Shown here piece after piece: positions 17,407 through 26,265 of a stretch of 51,874 nt of DNA (within the stretch, counting starts at the first letter, position 1; every line of letters begins with the position of its first letter). The position numbers and the translations under genes were made by a program. Source of the DNA: Calothrix sp. MO_167.B12 (GTDB lineage: Bacteria; Cyanobacteriota; Cyanobacteriia; Cyanobacteriales; Nostocaceae); contig JASJCJ010000011.1 in NCBI GenBank assembly GCA_030066045.1, forward strand, positions 1 through 51,874, written 5' to 3'. The notes below the pieces were generated by a model that saw nothing but the letters and a program-made list of their open reading frames with translations, was not told where the DNA came from and searched no databases.

Positions 17407-17775
17407 ATGGATACAAATTTTGAAGAAACCACTAAAACTATAGATATAAATCCCTCTGCAATGGTGACTGAGAAAGATACAGAACCCAAAGAAAAAGTGA
17501 AGTCAGAGGAATTTAAAATTTCTGGCGATGTACTGGTAGCCAAAATCAAAGAACTTATCCATCAGGGTAATATTCGCCGCATTATTATCAAGAATGAAGA
17601 AGGTAATACTTTAATCGAAATTCCCATGACAGTGGGTGTAATTGGAGGTGCGATTGGTGCAGCCTTTTTCCCAGTACTTGCAGCCATTGGAGTTATCGGT
17701 GCTATGGTAACGCACCTTACCATTGTCATTGAGCGTCCAGAATCAGACCAACCGAACGACGGCGATAAAAACTGA
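17407..17775 (+). CDS. DUF4342 domain protein
   Basis: A 122-residue protein of unknown function. After an acidic, disordered N-terminus (about 35 residues) comes the DUF4342 domain: 'EEFKISGDVLVAKIKELIHQGNIRRIIIKNEEGNTLIEIPMTVGVIGGAIGAAFFPVLAAIGVIGAMVTHLTIVIE'. The first half looks like a small alpha/beta domain and the second like a hydrophobic hairpin that could sit in or on a membrane. It ends with an acidic tail. Preceded by 'GTGAAGGAACC', a fair ribosome site. The role is not known. Confidence 0.8.
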   Translation: MDTNFEETTKTIDINPSAMVTEKDTEPKEKVKSEEFKISGDVLVAKIKELIHQGNIRRIIIKNEEGNTLIEIPMTVGVIGGAIGAAFFPVLAAIGVIGAMVTHLTIVIERPESDQPNDGDKN

Positions 17776-17992
17776 GTTCTATTTTATGGGATCTGCAAAT
17801 CAAAAAATATCCCAAAATTTGATAGTAGTACAGGCATCTTTGCCTGTATGAGTGGGTTGTATTTCCTTACTCCAGGGCGCAAGCCGCAGCGCCCCTACTC
17901 CTTTACTCCCTCATTCGTGATCATGGTCTTCATGCAGTTTATCTGGCAAAATTGCAGTTAAATAACCAATTGCTTGTTCAGAAACTGTATAT

Positions 17993-18646
17993 ATGGCTGC
18001 TGATAATCCTATTTATAATCTATTTGCCGCAGGCGGGGTGGTAATGTTTCCCCTGTTGGCATTTTCTATACTAGCGATCGCATTAATTATTGAAAGGGTG
18101 ATATTTTGGTCACGGTTGGGTAGCTATCAAAATACCGTGGTAGAAGATGCTTTGAAATTTTATCGTGAAAATAATGTAGTTAGTACTCTAGATAAACTAC
18201 GTAAAAATACTGATTTACCCATAGCTCGGATATTTCTGGTGGCTCTAGAATTAGATTCAGCCACCCCAGAAGATTTTCGTTTAGCACTAGAAAGTGCTGC
18301 CCAGGCAGAAATTCCCCTACTCAAGCGATTCCAAAATATCTTTGAAACTATTATTAGTTTGGCTCCATTGTTGGGATTATTAGGTACTGTTTTGGGATTA
18401 ATTAATGCCTTTAAAAATATAAATATTGGTAGTGCAACAGGTACTCCAATAGGTGGTATTAGTGAAGCCTTAGTTTCCACCGCTTCTGGATTAGTTGTAG
18501 CAATTATTACACTATTATTTGCCAATACCTTCCGGGGACTTTACTTGCGGCAAATCGCCCAAATTCAAGAATATGGCGGACAATTAGAATTGCTTTACCG
18601 TCGTTATTATCAAAGGGGGGACAAAAATTATGCGCCTACCAGATGA
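17993..18646 (+). CDS. exbB: MotA/TolQ/ExbB proton channel protein
   Basis: Inner-membrane proton channel subunit that with ExbD energises TonB-dependent or Tol-type transport. The 217 residues show an N-terminal helix ('AAGGVVMFPLLAFSILAIALIIERVIFW'), a cytoplasmic stretch, and two more helices in the conserved 'IFETIISLAPLLGLLGTVLGLINAFKNI' and 'GGISEALVSTASGLVVAIITLLFANTF'. The channel Thr/Ser residues in TVLGL and STASGL are present. Its 3' end overlaps exbD by 17 bases, so the two are translationally coupled. No TonB or receptor gene is adjacent. Confidence 0.93.
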   Translation: MAADNPIYNLFAAGGVVMFPLLAFSILAIALIIERVIFWSRLGSYQNTVVEDALKFYRENNVVSTLDKLRKNTDLPIARIFLVALELDSATPEDFRLALESAAQAEIPLLKRFQNIFETIISLAPLLGLLGTVLGLINAFKNINIGSATGTPIGGISEALVSTASGLVVAIITLLFANTFRGLYLRQIAQIQEYGGQLELLYRRYYQRGDKNYAPTR

Positions 18647-19037
18647 GCCAGATTTACCACCACAACTAAATATTGTCCCCATGATAGATGTCATCTTCGC
18701 AATTTTGGCATTTTTCATTATCTCCACCATGTTTTTAACCAAACAGGAAGGATTACCAGTCAACTTACCCAACGCCATTACCGCCAAACCCCAACTTGCA
18801 TCGGACTCAATTACGGTCACAGTCGATAGTAAAGGTAAAATTAGCGTGAACCGTAAACCTGTTACTCTCGATAACCTACAAATACAAGTACAAGCATTAA
18901 TTGCCCCTCAAGAGCAAGTACTAGTAATGGTGCAAGCCGACAAACAAGTGAATCACGGACAAGTGGTAGCAGTAATGGATCGGTTGCGTCAGGTGAGAGG
19001 AGCACAATTAGCGATCGCAGCTGAAAAATCTCCGTAA
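18630..19037 (+). CDS. exbD: ExbD/TolR family biopolymer transport protein
   Basis: Partner of ExbB. The 135-residue protein has a short cytoplasmic start ('MRLPDEPDLPPQLNIVPMIDVIFAILAFFIISTMFL') with the proton-relay Asp in 'PMIDVIFAIL', one membrane helix and a periplasmic domain with the family's 'VLVMVQADKQVNHGQVVAVMDRLRQVRG'. AAAGGGGGG lies 9 bases before the ATG inside the exbB coding region, a strong ribosome site that fixes this start. Confidence 0.94.
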   Translation: MRLPDEPDLPPQLNIVPMIDVIFAILAFFIISTMFLTKQEGLPVNLPNAITAKPQLASDSITVTVDSKGKISVNRKPVTLDNLQIQVQALIAPQEQVLVMVQADKQVNHGQVVAVMDRLRQVRGAQLAIAAEKSP

Positions 19038-19412
19038 TTTAAGAGTCAGTGTTAGTGTTCATAATCCCCATTTTTTGTAATACTTGAGGATGGTGAATAT
19101 GATAGGGTTTTTTGGTGAAGTGGGGTATACAATCAAACCTAAACCCGACTAAAGCCACCCCTCTCCTTAATAAAATGTCATTGGCGAATAGTAGTTATGA
19201 CCCCTCATTTACCCACAAATTGGTTGTTAGACGTAGCATTGCTACGTCTCTACACCTGGTGGGATAGCAAAAAATCATTACATGAGGGGTAATGCCCCTG
19301 ATTAGCCACCCCTCTCCTTAACAAGGAGAGGGGAAGGGGGTGAGGTAAGAGTCGTATTGCATCCCAGTGAAAACCGCTATATTTAAAGATTCATAGGAAA
19401 AAGGAAAATACC
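19038..19412. repeat. Intergenic region with a strong hairpin
   Basis: CCCCTCTCCTT (19309-19319) pairs perfectly with AAGGAGAGGGG (19323-19333); the left arm alone also occurs near 19157. This is a dispersed palindrome that could act as a terminator. AGGAAAAAGGAAAA before 19413 is the ribosome site of the next gene. Confidence 0.55.
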
Positions 19413-19619
19413 ATGACTATTTGGGTAAACGAACAAATCGATCCATCTGGAATGATTCATGCTTGTATCGCTTGTTGTGACGAATCTCAAGCTCAAGATT
19501 GTCACAAATCTTTTCAAGCTAATTTAACTGCAAGCCAAAAAGCTGCTGGCTGGATAGCACAACTACGGACAGTTGATTCTTGGGATGACGTTCCCGTTAA
19601 TTCATTAAAATTGAATTAA
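19413..19619 (+). CDS. Small conserved-looking protein, unknown function
   Basis: A 68-residue soluble protein starting 'MTIWVNEQIDPSGMIHACIACCDESQAQDC'. The three cysteine sites in 'CIACCDESQAQDC' could bind metal or be redox active. It ends 'RTVDSWDDVPVNSLKLN'. A purine-rich ribosome site (GGAAAAAGGAAA) precedes the ATG, and codon use matches neighbouring real genes. I do not recognise the family. Confidence 0.7.
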   Translation: MTIWVNEQIDPSGMIHACIACCDESQAQDCHKSFQANLTASQKAAGWIAQLRTVDSWDDVPVNSLKLN

Positions 19620-19954
19620 TGTAATGGACGACTAGTCAAGTAATTTTTGCACGTCTATCCAAACACCGAACTCCAAACATCTAACTCAGGTTAATTAGAG
19701 CCACACTGATTATAAATATATTCTTCCTCAACACTCGCGCTTCAATTATGAGTGGGGAAATTTTGCATATGACATAACAATATGTTGATGTAGTGCATAA
19801 GTATAATGTTATTATCAAAAAAAATAAACAATTTACAATAACTGCAACAAAATCCCACTAATCATAGCTTTGTGATGGTAACTCTGTAACCTCTAGAGTA
19901 ATCATCCTCATCCATTAATAAATTCAAAAACCTTGCAAAAACACCATAAGATTA
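19620..19954. other. AT-rich intergenic region
   Basis: Contains the dispersed 'aactcaggttaatta' motif near 19683, also found near 6140 and 29225, and otherwise nothing I recognise. Confidence 0.5.
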
Positions 19955-20506
19955 GTGAATTATCCCACAGTTTATCCTTCCGAACAGAGCCACCCCATTA
20001 ACCTGGTTGGCAAGATGGGAAAAGCAATTCAAATTACCATTCACTCCCCTAGTGAATATATCCAGGCTAACCGCGATCGCATATTACCAGATTGGAAAGA
20101 TCAACCTTCACTATGGTTAGTGATTGTTCTCCAGAAATCCCAATATCAAATGCTGGAAATAACCCCGAAAGTAGAGAGGGAAAAACAGCAGCTACGGGAA
20201 AATTTCATGCGGTTTGGTTTTGATGTAGCTTTCCATTTACGCGATCGCGGATACTTAAGTGACTTAATCGATCCCCGTACTGGTTACCCTTTACTTTCTC
20301 GTCCTGGAAAAATCCCCCATGATGATACCGCAGCTGTAAATGCTCTCCTCCATTACCCCATAATTCGTAACAAATGCCGTTTATTAATTCATCCTCAATG
20401 GGGAATCTCTATTTATCCCAGTATCTTAATATCAACGGCTCATCCCACAATCATAGAATCAGTGATTAAAAATATAGCTCCCGCCCACGGCTGGAAACTG
20501 GGATAA
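19955..20506 (+). CDS. MMADHC-like (methylmalonic aciduria and homocystinuria type D) protein
   Basis: A 183-residue protein whose middle, 'RENFMRFGFDVAFHLRDRGYLSDLIDPRTGYPLLSRPGKIPHDDTAAVNALLHYPII', resembles the cyanobacterial proteins assigned to the MMADHC family, homologues of the human cobalamin-trafficking protein. Whether the bacterial members handle cobalamin is not established. The frame opens with GTG at 19955; an internal ATG at 20015 (MGKAIQITIHSPSEYIQANRDRILPDW) starts closer to the conserved part and may be the true start. No cobalamin genes are adjacent. Confidence 0.65.
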   Translation: MNYPTVYPSEQSHPINLVGKMGKAIQITIHSPSEYIQANRDRILPDWKDQPSLWLVIVLQKSQYQMLEITPKVEREKQQLRENFMRFGFDVAFHLRDRGYLSDLIDPRTGYPLLSRPGKIPHDDTAAVNALLHYPIIRNKCRLLIHPQWGISIYPSILISTAHPTIIESVIKNIAPAHGWKLG

Positions 20507-21494
20507 TTCAATTGGCGAACCGGGAGTTATTATTTATTACCCCATCACCCCATCACTTCATCACCCCATCACCCCATCACTTCATCACCCCATCACCCCA
20601 TCACCTCACCCACCTATTCCCCGGAAGGAATTCTACCAATTATTAAGCGGATATTACTTCATAAGGAACCTCCGGTATGTGGGAAACTCGGCGTCTGTGC
20701 CCTTCAGGTACGCTTCGCGAACAGACCTGAGAGGGAAGCGACACGGGCAAACGCCACTTGCTATAAGTCGGGGAACCCGCCCAACGCAGTGGCTCATTTA
20801 TTTGCCGCTACTTGATATAATTCTTTTCAAGGTGAATGACCCAACGCAGAGGATTGACTCGTCCTCAAGGCTTCAAGGGCACGTAACCTCGGTAAGATTG
20901 CGAGTATCTACAAAAATTGAGTCATGGGGCGTGGGGGTGAGTCTACACCTTCTAGAATCGTAACCGCGCCTGAAATTCCACAAACTGAGTAAGTACGCAC
21001 CTAGACGGCGAGTAGCTCAGGGCGGGGGATAAAGCCCAGTCTTTTTAAAGCTGGGAATGGTTACAGAACTACCATGATACAGATTGTGAGTCCAATATGT
21101 ACAGTTAGTAGACAGTTATTTAACAGTCTACAAATTGATTTGATAACTCAGTATATGTAATATGATTTTTTACAGACATCCTCATGGCACTCAAGGTATC
21201 ATTTACCAATCAGCCATAGACAATTCTTTTTGTAAACAGACATCTACCACAACAACATAGTTCCTGGAGACAAATGAAGATGTTTATCCCAGAAGCTTAT
21301 GTCCTCATTGATTGTTCAGAGTTTTGAGTTAATCTTCATTATCAACAAAGACTTTATGGAATCTGCCTTTTGCACAGGGATTTGACTGTCAATAATGCCG
21401 TGGATTGAGACAAATTTGACCTGTGCAGATCAGTTTTATCTGCGAGTAATTCAGGGTGCCTACCAGTTCATGTAGTTACCTAGGAGAATTAAAT
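20507..21494. repeat. 1-kb gene-free region with octamer array and dispersed palindrome
   Basis: 20539-20609 is a tandem array of CCCCATCA/CTTCATCA units. About 20690-20810 is a diverged copy of the palindromic repeat at 13502-13622 and 30727-30812. 21040-21060 has a small 'gcccagtctttttaaagctggg' hairpin. The last 300 bases are AT-rich and probably carry the promoter of the next gene; TAGGAGA at 21480-21486 is its ribosome site. A short open frame at 20679-20963 crosses the repeat and is not considered a gene. Confidence 0.6.
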
Positions 21495-23771
21495 ATGGGC
21501 ATTCTAACAGTGACAAACACTGCTGACAATGGCTATGGAACACCTGCTGTTGAAGGCTCTTTGCGAGCTGCCATTGAAGCAGCGAAACCTGGGGATACTA
21601 TTAGATTTGACGGTAGTCTGACAAAAGAGACAATTACTTTAAAACGTCGTCTAGAAATAGACAAAAACATCACCATTGATGCCCAAAATGCTTCTGATTT
21701 AACTCTCAATGGAAAAGATTCTGGTATTATTATTCAGGTAAATGGAGATAATCGGAACGTTACTCTACGAAATTTAAAACTGACTGATGCTTCCCACGAC
21801 TATAACGGTGCAGCTATCAGAGTCATGGGGGCGAAAGCCACTATCAAAGTAGAAGATAGTGAGTTTTATGACAATACAGCAGGTTATGGTGCTGCGATTT
21901 GGGCAAAAGAAGGTGCGAATGTAACAGTTGTTAATAGTAAGTTCGATGGTAATAAATCTACAGCTGATAATGATAGTGCAGCCGGTGCTATTAGTGTGTT
22001 CAATAACAGTGAGCTGACGGTTAAAGGTAGTGAGTTTACCAATAATGAAGGAATTTCTGGTGGGGCTATTGGCACTGTATTTACCGAATTAACTATAGAA
22101 GACTCGACTTTCCGTAACAACAAGAGTGTCAAATGGGGCGGTGCGGTTCACAACGATGGTGCTAGTGTCCCCAATCAAGAACGATATTACAAAGGAAACT
22201 TGCCTAGAGATACTGAAGGTGGTAAGACCATAATCCGCAATAGTAGCTTTGTAGATAATACTTCTCAAGGTTTCGGTGGGGCAGTCTCTATCTGGGGATA
22301 CGACCAAGACTATGTAACCATTGAGGGCAGTGAATTTCTCAATAATAAAGTAACTAAAAACAAATCAGGTCAAGCCAAGGGTGGTGCTATCCGCGTTTCT
22401 GGTAAATTGGTAACTCTTCAAGACAATACCATTGCTAATAATACTTCTGCTGATGAAGGAGGTGGTTTATGGTACCAAGGAGAATCACCTGTCGAGATTG
22501 ACAATACCAATTTTAAAGGTAACAAAGCTACTGACCAAGGAGGAGCTATTTATTCTCACCAATGGGGTGGTCCAGGAACAGATATTACCAACAGTAAGTT
22601 TGAAAAAAATCAAGCTCGTGAAGGTGGAGCAATATACAAGAACAAGCCTAAGTCACTGGACATTGATAATACAAGTTTTGTGGGTAATAGCCCTGATGAT
22701 TTTGCTGGTAATACTAAAAACATTAACGTTGGTGACAGTTCACCAACACCTCAAAGTCCTGCAGAAGCACCAACTGAAACTCCAGTGGCAAGCCAAGTGC
22801 AAGATTCAGACGGTTCTGATTCTGGCACATCCCCAGATTCTCAACAGAATGGTAATGGTTCAGAGCTTAACCAAACAGAACAATCTACCAATAATTCCAT
22901 TGTGCGTTATGAGGTTGAAGACTTAGAACTTAATAATTATGAAGTTGAAGTCGTCAATAACTCTGGAGCGTCGGGGGGTAAACATATATCTCTAAAAAAC
23001 GCTAGTGAGACTACTGGTAAAGTCACTGGTATCTTTGATGGTCAATCAGGGATGTATGAAGTAGAAGTAGGTTACTACGATGAAAATGATGGGGTATCCT
23101 CTGCAACTGTAACTGTTGCAGATAAAAGTACTAGTTTTCAATTTGATCGCAATTTACCTAGTAACTACGCCGCGCTGAAAGCAAAAACGAGTCGCGTAAC
23201 TCACCAACTAGTCGAACTTCAATCTGGAGATAGTTTTGAGATTATCGGCACCGCGAATGATGGTGAATTTGCACGGTTTGACTATATCGAATTTACCCAA
23301 ATAGATCCGATTCTGGGTGACAGTCAAGATAATCAACTGGTTGGTACTGACGGAGACGATCAAATATTTGCCGGTGCAGGTAATGACACCCTAACAGGTG
23401 GTAAAGGAAATGACACTTTAATTGGGGTAGAGCCTGGTGTTTCTATTGCAGATGAACAGGATATTCTCCAAGGTGGTGATGGTGCAGATACTTTTGTACT
23501 TGGTGACGAAAATCAAGTTTATTACAACGATGGTGACTCAACTCAGCCTGGACTTTCTGGCTATGCTGTGATTGAAGATTTCAATCCCAATCAAAATGAT
23601 GTGATTCAATTGCATGGACAGGCTTCTGATTATACTTTAGGTGCTACGACGGTAGGAATACCCAATAGCATCGGCATTTTTCTGCAAGAAGCAGGTGAAA
23701 ATGAATTGATTGCTGTAGTCAATAATACCCAAAACTTGGATTTACAAAGCTCGGCTTTTAATTACGTTTAA
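21495..23771 (+). CDS. Secreted beta-helix protein with CBM-like and RTX C-terminal domains
   Basis: About 758 residues. Residues 1-420 form a right-handed parallel beta-helix: an opening 'LTVTNTADNGYGTPAVEGSLRAAIEAAKPGDTIRF' typical of CSLREA/polymorphic outer-membrane-type repeats, then many 'N..F.gN.a..GGAi' rungs (for example 'NTNFKGNKATDQGGAIYSH'). A Pro/Ser/Glu linker (about 420-475) leads to a beta-sandwich like a carbohydrate-binding module ('VRYEVEDLELNNYEVEVVNNSGASGGKHISL'). The C-terminus carries calcium-binding RTX nonapeptides ('GTDGDDQIFAGAGNDTLTGGKGNDTLIG'). No Sec signal is present, as expected for type I secretion through a C-terminal signal. Start chosen at ATG 21495 with TAGGAGA upstream. 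Likely a surface or matrix protein. Confidence 0.88.
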   Translation: MGILTVTNTADNGYGTPAVEGSLRAAIEAAKPGDTIRFDGSLTKETITLKRRLEIDKNITIDAQNASDLTLNGKDSGIIIQVNGDNRNVTLRNLKLTDASHDYNGAAIRVMGAKATIKVEDSEFYDNTAGYGAAIWAKEGANVTVVNSKFDGNKSTADNDSAAGAISVFNNSELTVKGSEFTNNEGISGGAIGTVFTELTIEDSTFRNNKSVKWGGAVHNDGASVPNQERYYKGNLPRDTEGGKTIIRNSSFVDNTSQGFGGAVSIWGYDQDYVTIEGSEFLNNKVTKNKSGQAKGGAIRVSGKLVTLQDNTIANNTSADEGGGLWYQGESPVEIDNTNFKGNKATDQGGAIYSHQWGGPGTDITNSKFEKNQAREGGAIYKNKPKSLDIDNTSFVGNSPDDFAGNTKNINVGDSSPTPQSPAEAPTETPVASQVQDSDGSDSGTSPDSQQNGNGSELNQTEQSTNNSIVRYEVEDLELNNYEVEVVNNSGASGGKHISLKNASETTGKVTGIFDGQSGMYEVEVGYYDENDGVSSATVTVADKSTSFQFDRNLPSNYAALKAKTSRVTHQLVELQSGDSFEIIGTANDGEFARFDYIEFTQIDPILGDSQDNQLVGTDGDDQIFAGAGNDTLTGGKGNDTLIGVEPGVSIADEQDILQGGDGADTFVLGDENQVYYNDGDSTQPGLSGYAVIEDFNPNQNDVIQLHGQASDYTLGATTVGIPNSIGIFLQEAGENELIAVVNNTQNLDLQSSAFNYV

Positions 23772-23792
23772 TACCGGGAAATTAAATTGTTT

Positions 23793-23825
23793 AGCTCCCC
23801 GACTTCTTAAAGAAGTTGGGGAGCT
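23793..23825 (+). terminator. Strong hairpin after the beta-helix gene
   Basis: AGCTCCCCGACTTCTT (23793-23808) pairs with AAGAAGTTGGGGAGCT (23810-23825) with one mismatch and an almost absent loop, 22 bases after the stop. No U-run follows. Similar 'ccccgacttctttaa' sequence at 4081-4095 and 4347-4361 suggests a dispersed palindrome used as a terminator. Confidence 0.6.
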
Positions 23826-23890
23826 GTGACCCATTAGAATTAATGTGATGGAGTAATAGTGGTCTTTTTCATTAATTTTGATAGTTTATT

Positions 23891-23966
23891 GTAGTGCGGG
23901 CATCTTGCCCGCTTGATGGAAACAGGGAGCGAGACGCACACCAGGGAGCGAGACGCTCCCACTACA
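23891..23966. repeat. GTAGTG-bounded palindromic repeat
   Basis: Begins GTAGTGCGGGCATCTTGCCC and ends with 'gggagcgagacgctcccactac', like the unit at 131-193, with an extra partial duplication of 'cagggagcgagacgc'. Confidence 0.75.
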
Positions 23967-24061
23967 ATGGATTTTAATATTCCTCACAAATTCCTCAAAT
24001 TTTTTACCTAGTTTAAAGATGGTGTGATTGCATCATCTCCAAAACTAGGGAGGGACAATAT

Positions 24062-24511
24062 ATGGTCAATTATCGGGAAAAAATAATTGCCTTGTGGACA
24101 GTTTTTTTACTAGGGACACTGTTTCACGTACAACTGGGTTTAATGCCTTTGTTTCATGGCTTAACTGTTGCGGAATCTCAACCGGCTCAAAATCTTGGTG
24201 ACATAGCTGGCATGATGTGGTTAATGCTGGCTTTTTTTGTAGTGCCAATGTTTGCGATCGTTGCTGCGGCTTTTACTGATGCTAAGGGTTATCGAGTAAT
24301 TCACTTTGTTGTAACTTTGGTATATAGCGTCTTGAATTTACTACACCTGATTCTCGATCTATTTGTCCAACCACTGCTTTGGTATCAAATTGCATTGATG
24401 GTGCTCTTATTTATATTTGGTTTATTACTGAATGTTGTCGCTTACCAATGGATGCGGGTTGAAGTCAGGCATCATAAACGAATGTTCCTACATCAGGTAA
24501 GCCATGAGTAG
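24062..24511 (+). CDS. Small integral membrane protein, unknown function
   Basis: A 149-residue protein with four predicted membrane helices: 'IIALWTVFLLGTLFHVQLGLMPLF', 'IAGMMWLMLAFFVVPMFAIVAAAF', 'VIHFVVTLVYSVLNLLHLILDLFV', and 'LLWYQIALMVLLFIFGLLLNVVAYQWM'. It ends in a His/Arg-rich cytoplasmic tail 'RVEVRHHKRMFLHQVSHE'. GGGAGGGACAATAT precedes the ATG, a good ribosome site. Histidines within the helices (FHVQ, NLLHL) could bind haem or metal, but that is speculation. No family recognised. Confidence 0.75.
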   Translation: MVNYREKIIALWTVFLLGTLFHVQLGLMPLFHGLTVAESQPAQNLGDIAGMMWLMLAFFVVPMFAIVAAAFTDAKGYRVIHFVVTLVYSVLNLLHLILDLFVQPLLWYQIALMVLLFIFGLLLNVVAYQWMRVEVRHHKRMFLHQVSHE

Positions 24512-24640
24512 GAGTGATGGAGTGAAGGAGGGATGGAGTGATGGAGGGAAGGAGGGAAGGAGGGAAGGAGTGAAGGAGGGAAGGAGTGAAGGAGTGTAGA
24601 CGCAAAGCGGCTTCTCGAAGAGTAGGAGGGAAGGAGTGGT
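24512..24640. repeat. Purine-rich low-complexity tandem repeat
   Basis: Units of GGAGGGAAGGAGTGA..., the same type as at 11494-11571, interrupted by 'tagacgcaaagcggcttctcgaag'. Confidence 0.8.
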
Positions 24641-24750
24641 GGAAAAATAATCAATGACAATACTATCATTAACAGTAATTCCTTGATGTTAAGAGTCTTC
24701 AGATTTATCTGTGGAATCAATCCAAAATTCGATGATAAAGGAATAGAGAA

Positions 24751-25437
24751 ATGTTATTCCGCCAATTGTTCGATGCAGAATCTAGTACCTATACTTATTT
24801 GATCGCCGATCGCCAGACAAAAGAAGCTATACTTGTAGATCCGGTACTAGAAAAAGTAGAACGCGATCGCCAACTTTTGCAAGAATTGGAACTGACTCTG
24901 CGCTATTGTCTGGAAACTCATATCCATGCAGACCATATTACTGGTACAGATAAATTGCGATCGGCTACTGGTTGCTTAGGTGTTGTGCCAGCAAATGCCC
25001 ATGCTATCTGTGCAGATGTCTACATGGAAGATGGAGATATTTTACACCTGGGGGCAATTGTGATTAAAGCGATCGCTACTCCTGGACATACAGATAGTCA
25101 TAATGCTTATTTAGTTAACAATGAACGCATACTTACCGGAGATGCTTTATTTATTAGAGGTTGTGGTCGTACTGATTTTCAAAGTGGTGATGCGGGAACT
25201 CTCCATGACTCGGTGACGCAACGGTTGTTTACTCTCCCAGATGCAATTTTAGTGTATCCTGGTCACGATTATCACGGTCATACTGTTTCTACTATTGGGG
25301 AGGAAAAGCGGTGGAATCAACGCTTTGTGGGACGCACTCGGGAAGAATTCATTGAATTTATGGGCAATCTGAATTTACCACATCCCCAGAAAATGATGGA
25401 AGCTGTACCGGCTAATGAAATGTGTGGTAATAAGTAG
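24751..25437 (+). CDS. ETHE1-like persulfide (sulfur) dioxygenase
   Basis: Metallo-beta-lactamase-fold non-haem iron enzymes of this group oxidise glutathione persulfide to sulfite and glutathione. The 228-residue protein has the HxHxDH motif as 'THIHADHITGTDKLR' near residue 58, 'TPGHTDSHNAYLV' (third His ligand), 'ILTGDALFIRGCGRTDFQSGDAGTLHDSV' (bridging Asp; the GRTDFQ is typical of ETHE1), and 'LVYPGHDYHGHTVSTIGEEKRWN' (last His). It heads the sulfur/hydrogenase island; the sulfite it would make is a sensible substrate for the TauE-type exporter two genes on. A MITE lies between it and the next gene. Confidence 0.92.
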   Translation: MLFRQLFDAESSTYTYLIADRQTKEAILVDPVLEKVERDRQLLQELELTLRYCLETHIHADHITGTDKLRSATGCLGVVPANAHAICADVYMEDGDILHLGAIVIKAIATPGHTDSHNAYLVNNERILTGDALFIRGCGRTDFQSGDAGTLHDSVTQRLFTLPDAILVYPGHDYHGHTVSTIGEEKRWNQRFVGRTREEFIEFMGNLNLPHPQKMMEAVPANEMCGNK

Positions 25438-25510
25438 TTGAGACAGGGAACTCTTAACAGGGAATAGAAAATAATACGTGTAATTAATTCTGTCTAAGTG
25501 CTTACAATAC

Positions 25511-25623
25511 GGGAGCATCCCCAATATTAAATATTGTAGTGCGGGTACCAAAGCCCGCGTCACATATCAAGGGAGCTTTCCGGCTCCCACTACGTAATAT
25601 TTTTGAAAAATTGGGATGCTCCC
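25511..25623. repeat. 113-bp MITE with perfect 8-bp target duplication, inside the sulfur/hydrogenase island
   Basis: GGGAGCATCCCCAA at 25511 is inverted as TTGGGATGCTCCC at 25611-25623; TACAATAC flanks both sides exactly (25503-25510 and 25624-25631). Same family as 4633-4794 and 5858-6027. It separates the dioxygenase gene from the rest of the island. Confidence 0.88.
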
Positions 25624-25698
25624 TACAATACCTACTACTTTTGGTACTTAGTTATTCCCGGTCAACAGTTAACATTACTTTTGTTGGAGTAACGGCGA

Positions 25699-26265
25699 AT
25701 GAATACTTTTACCCATCAAGTCCGACATATGCTTACTTGGTTATTGCTAGTGGGGTTATTTACCTTGTTAGCTTTCCTCGGTTTGGGTATTTTCCTCGCT
25801 CCACCTGCTGCTGCGGTAATTACTGAACATGAATATGTACCGGGAACTATAATTTACCAATCCCGCCAAAGTTTACGGGATGTGGATGGTCAACCTTGGC
25901 AGGCGATCGCTTTTAAGGGAGTTTCAGATAGCGGCAGTAGTAATTTTTCCCTCCGGCTTGTGGGTTTTCCCGGTACAGTTACCTTAGATCGTTCCCAGCC
26001 TCTAACGTTGAAGTCTGCAAGGGGAAAAATCCTCACAGCACCTGATACTTCCCAGGAAATATTCACCGAATCTACAGCAGAACCCCATATTGTCCAGTAC
26101 AATCTCCAGCCTATCCTCTCTCAGTTACAGCCAGAACAATTTTGGGTAGTGCAAATTTCCACTGTAGATAATTCCCAGATAGAAATCAAGGTTCCATCTT
26201 GGATGATACAGGAATGGCAGATAGTTGCTGCTAAGAAATCATCAACACCGCGTACACAATCATGA
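25699..26265 (+). CDS. DUF3122 protein, membrane-anchored or exported
   Basis: A 188-residue protein, N-terminal hydrophobic segment 'MLTWLLLVGLFTLLAFLGLGIFLAPPAAAVI' acting as signal or anchor, followed by a beta-rich domain with DUF3122-type sequence ('LRDVDGQPWQAIAFKGV', 'FSLRLVGFPGTVTLDRSQPLTL', 'ILTAPDTSQEIF', 'YNLQPILSQLQPEQFWVVQIST'). The family is cyanobacterial and has no known role. Its stop overlaps the TauE start (ATGA), so the two are translationally coupled, which ties it to the sulfur/hydrogenase genes. Confidence 0.75.
   Translation: MNTFTHQVRHMLTWLLLVGLFTLLAFLGLGIFLAPPAAAVITEHEYVPGTIIYQSRQSLRDVDGQPWQAIAFKGVSDSGSSNFSLRLVGFPGTVTLDRSQPLTLKSARGKILTAPDTSQEIFTESTAEPHIVQYNLQPILSQLQPEQFWVVQISTVDNSQIEIKVPSWMIQEWQIVAAKKSSTPRTQS

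Noticed and set aside
20679-20963. Open frame of 94 codons
   Set aside because: It spans a copy of the dispersed palindromic repeat seen at 13.5 and 30.7 kb.
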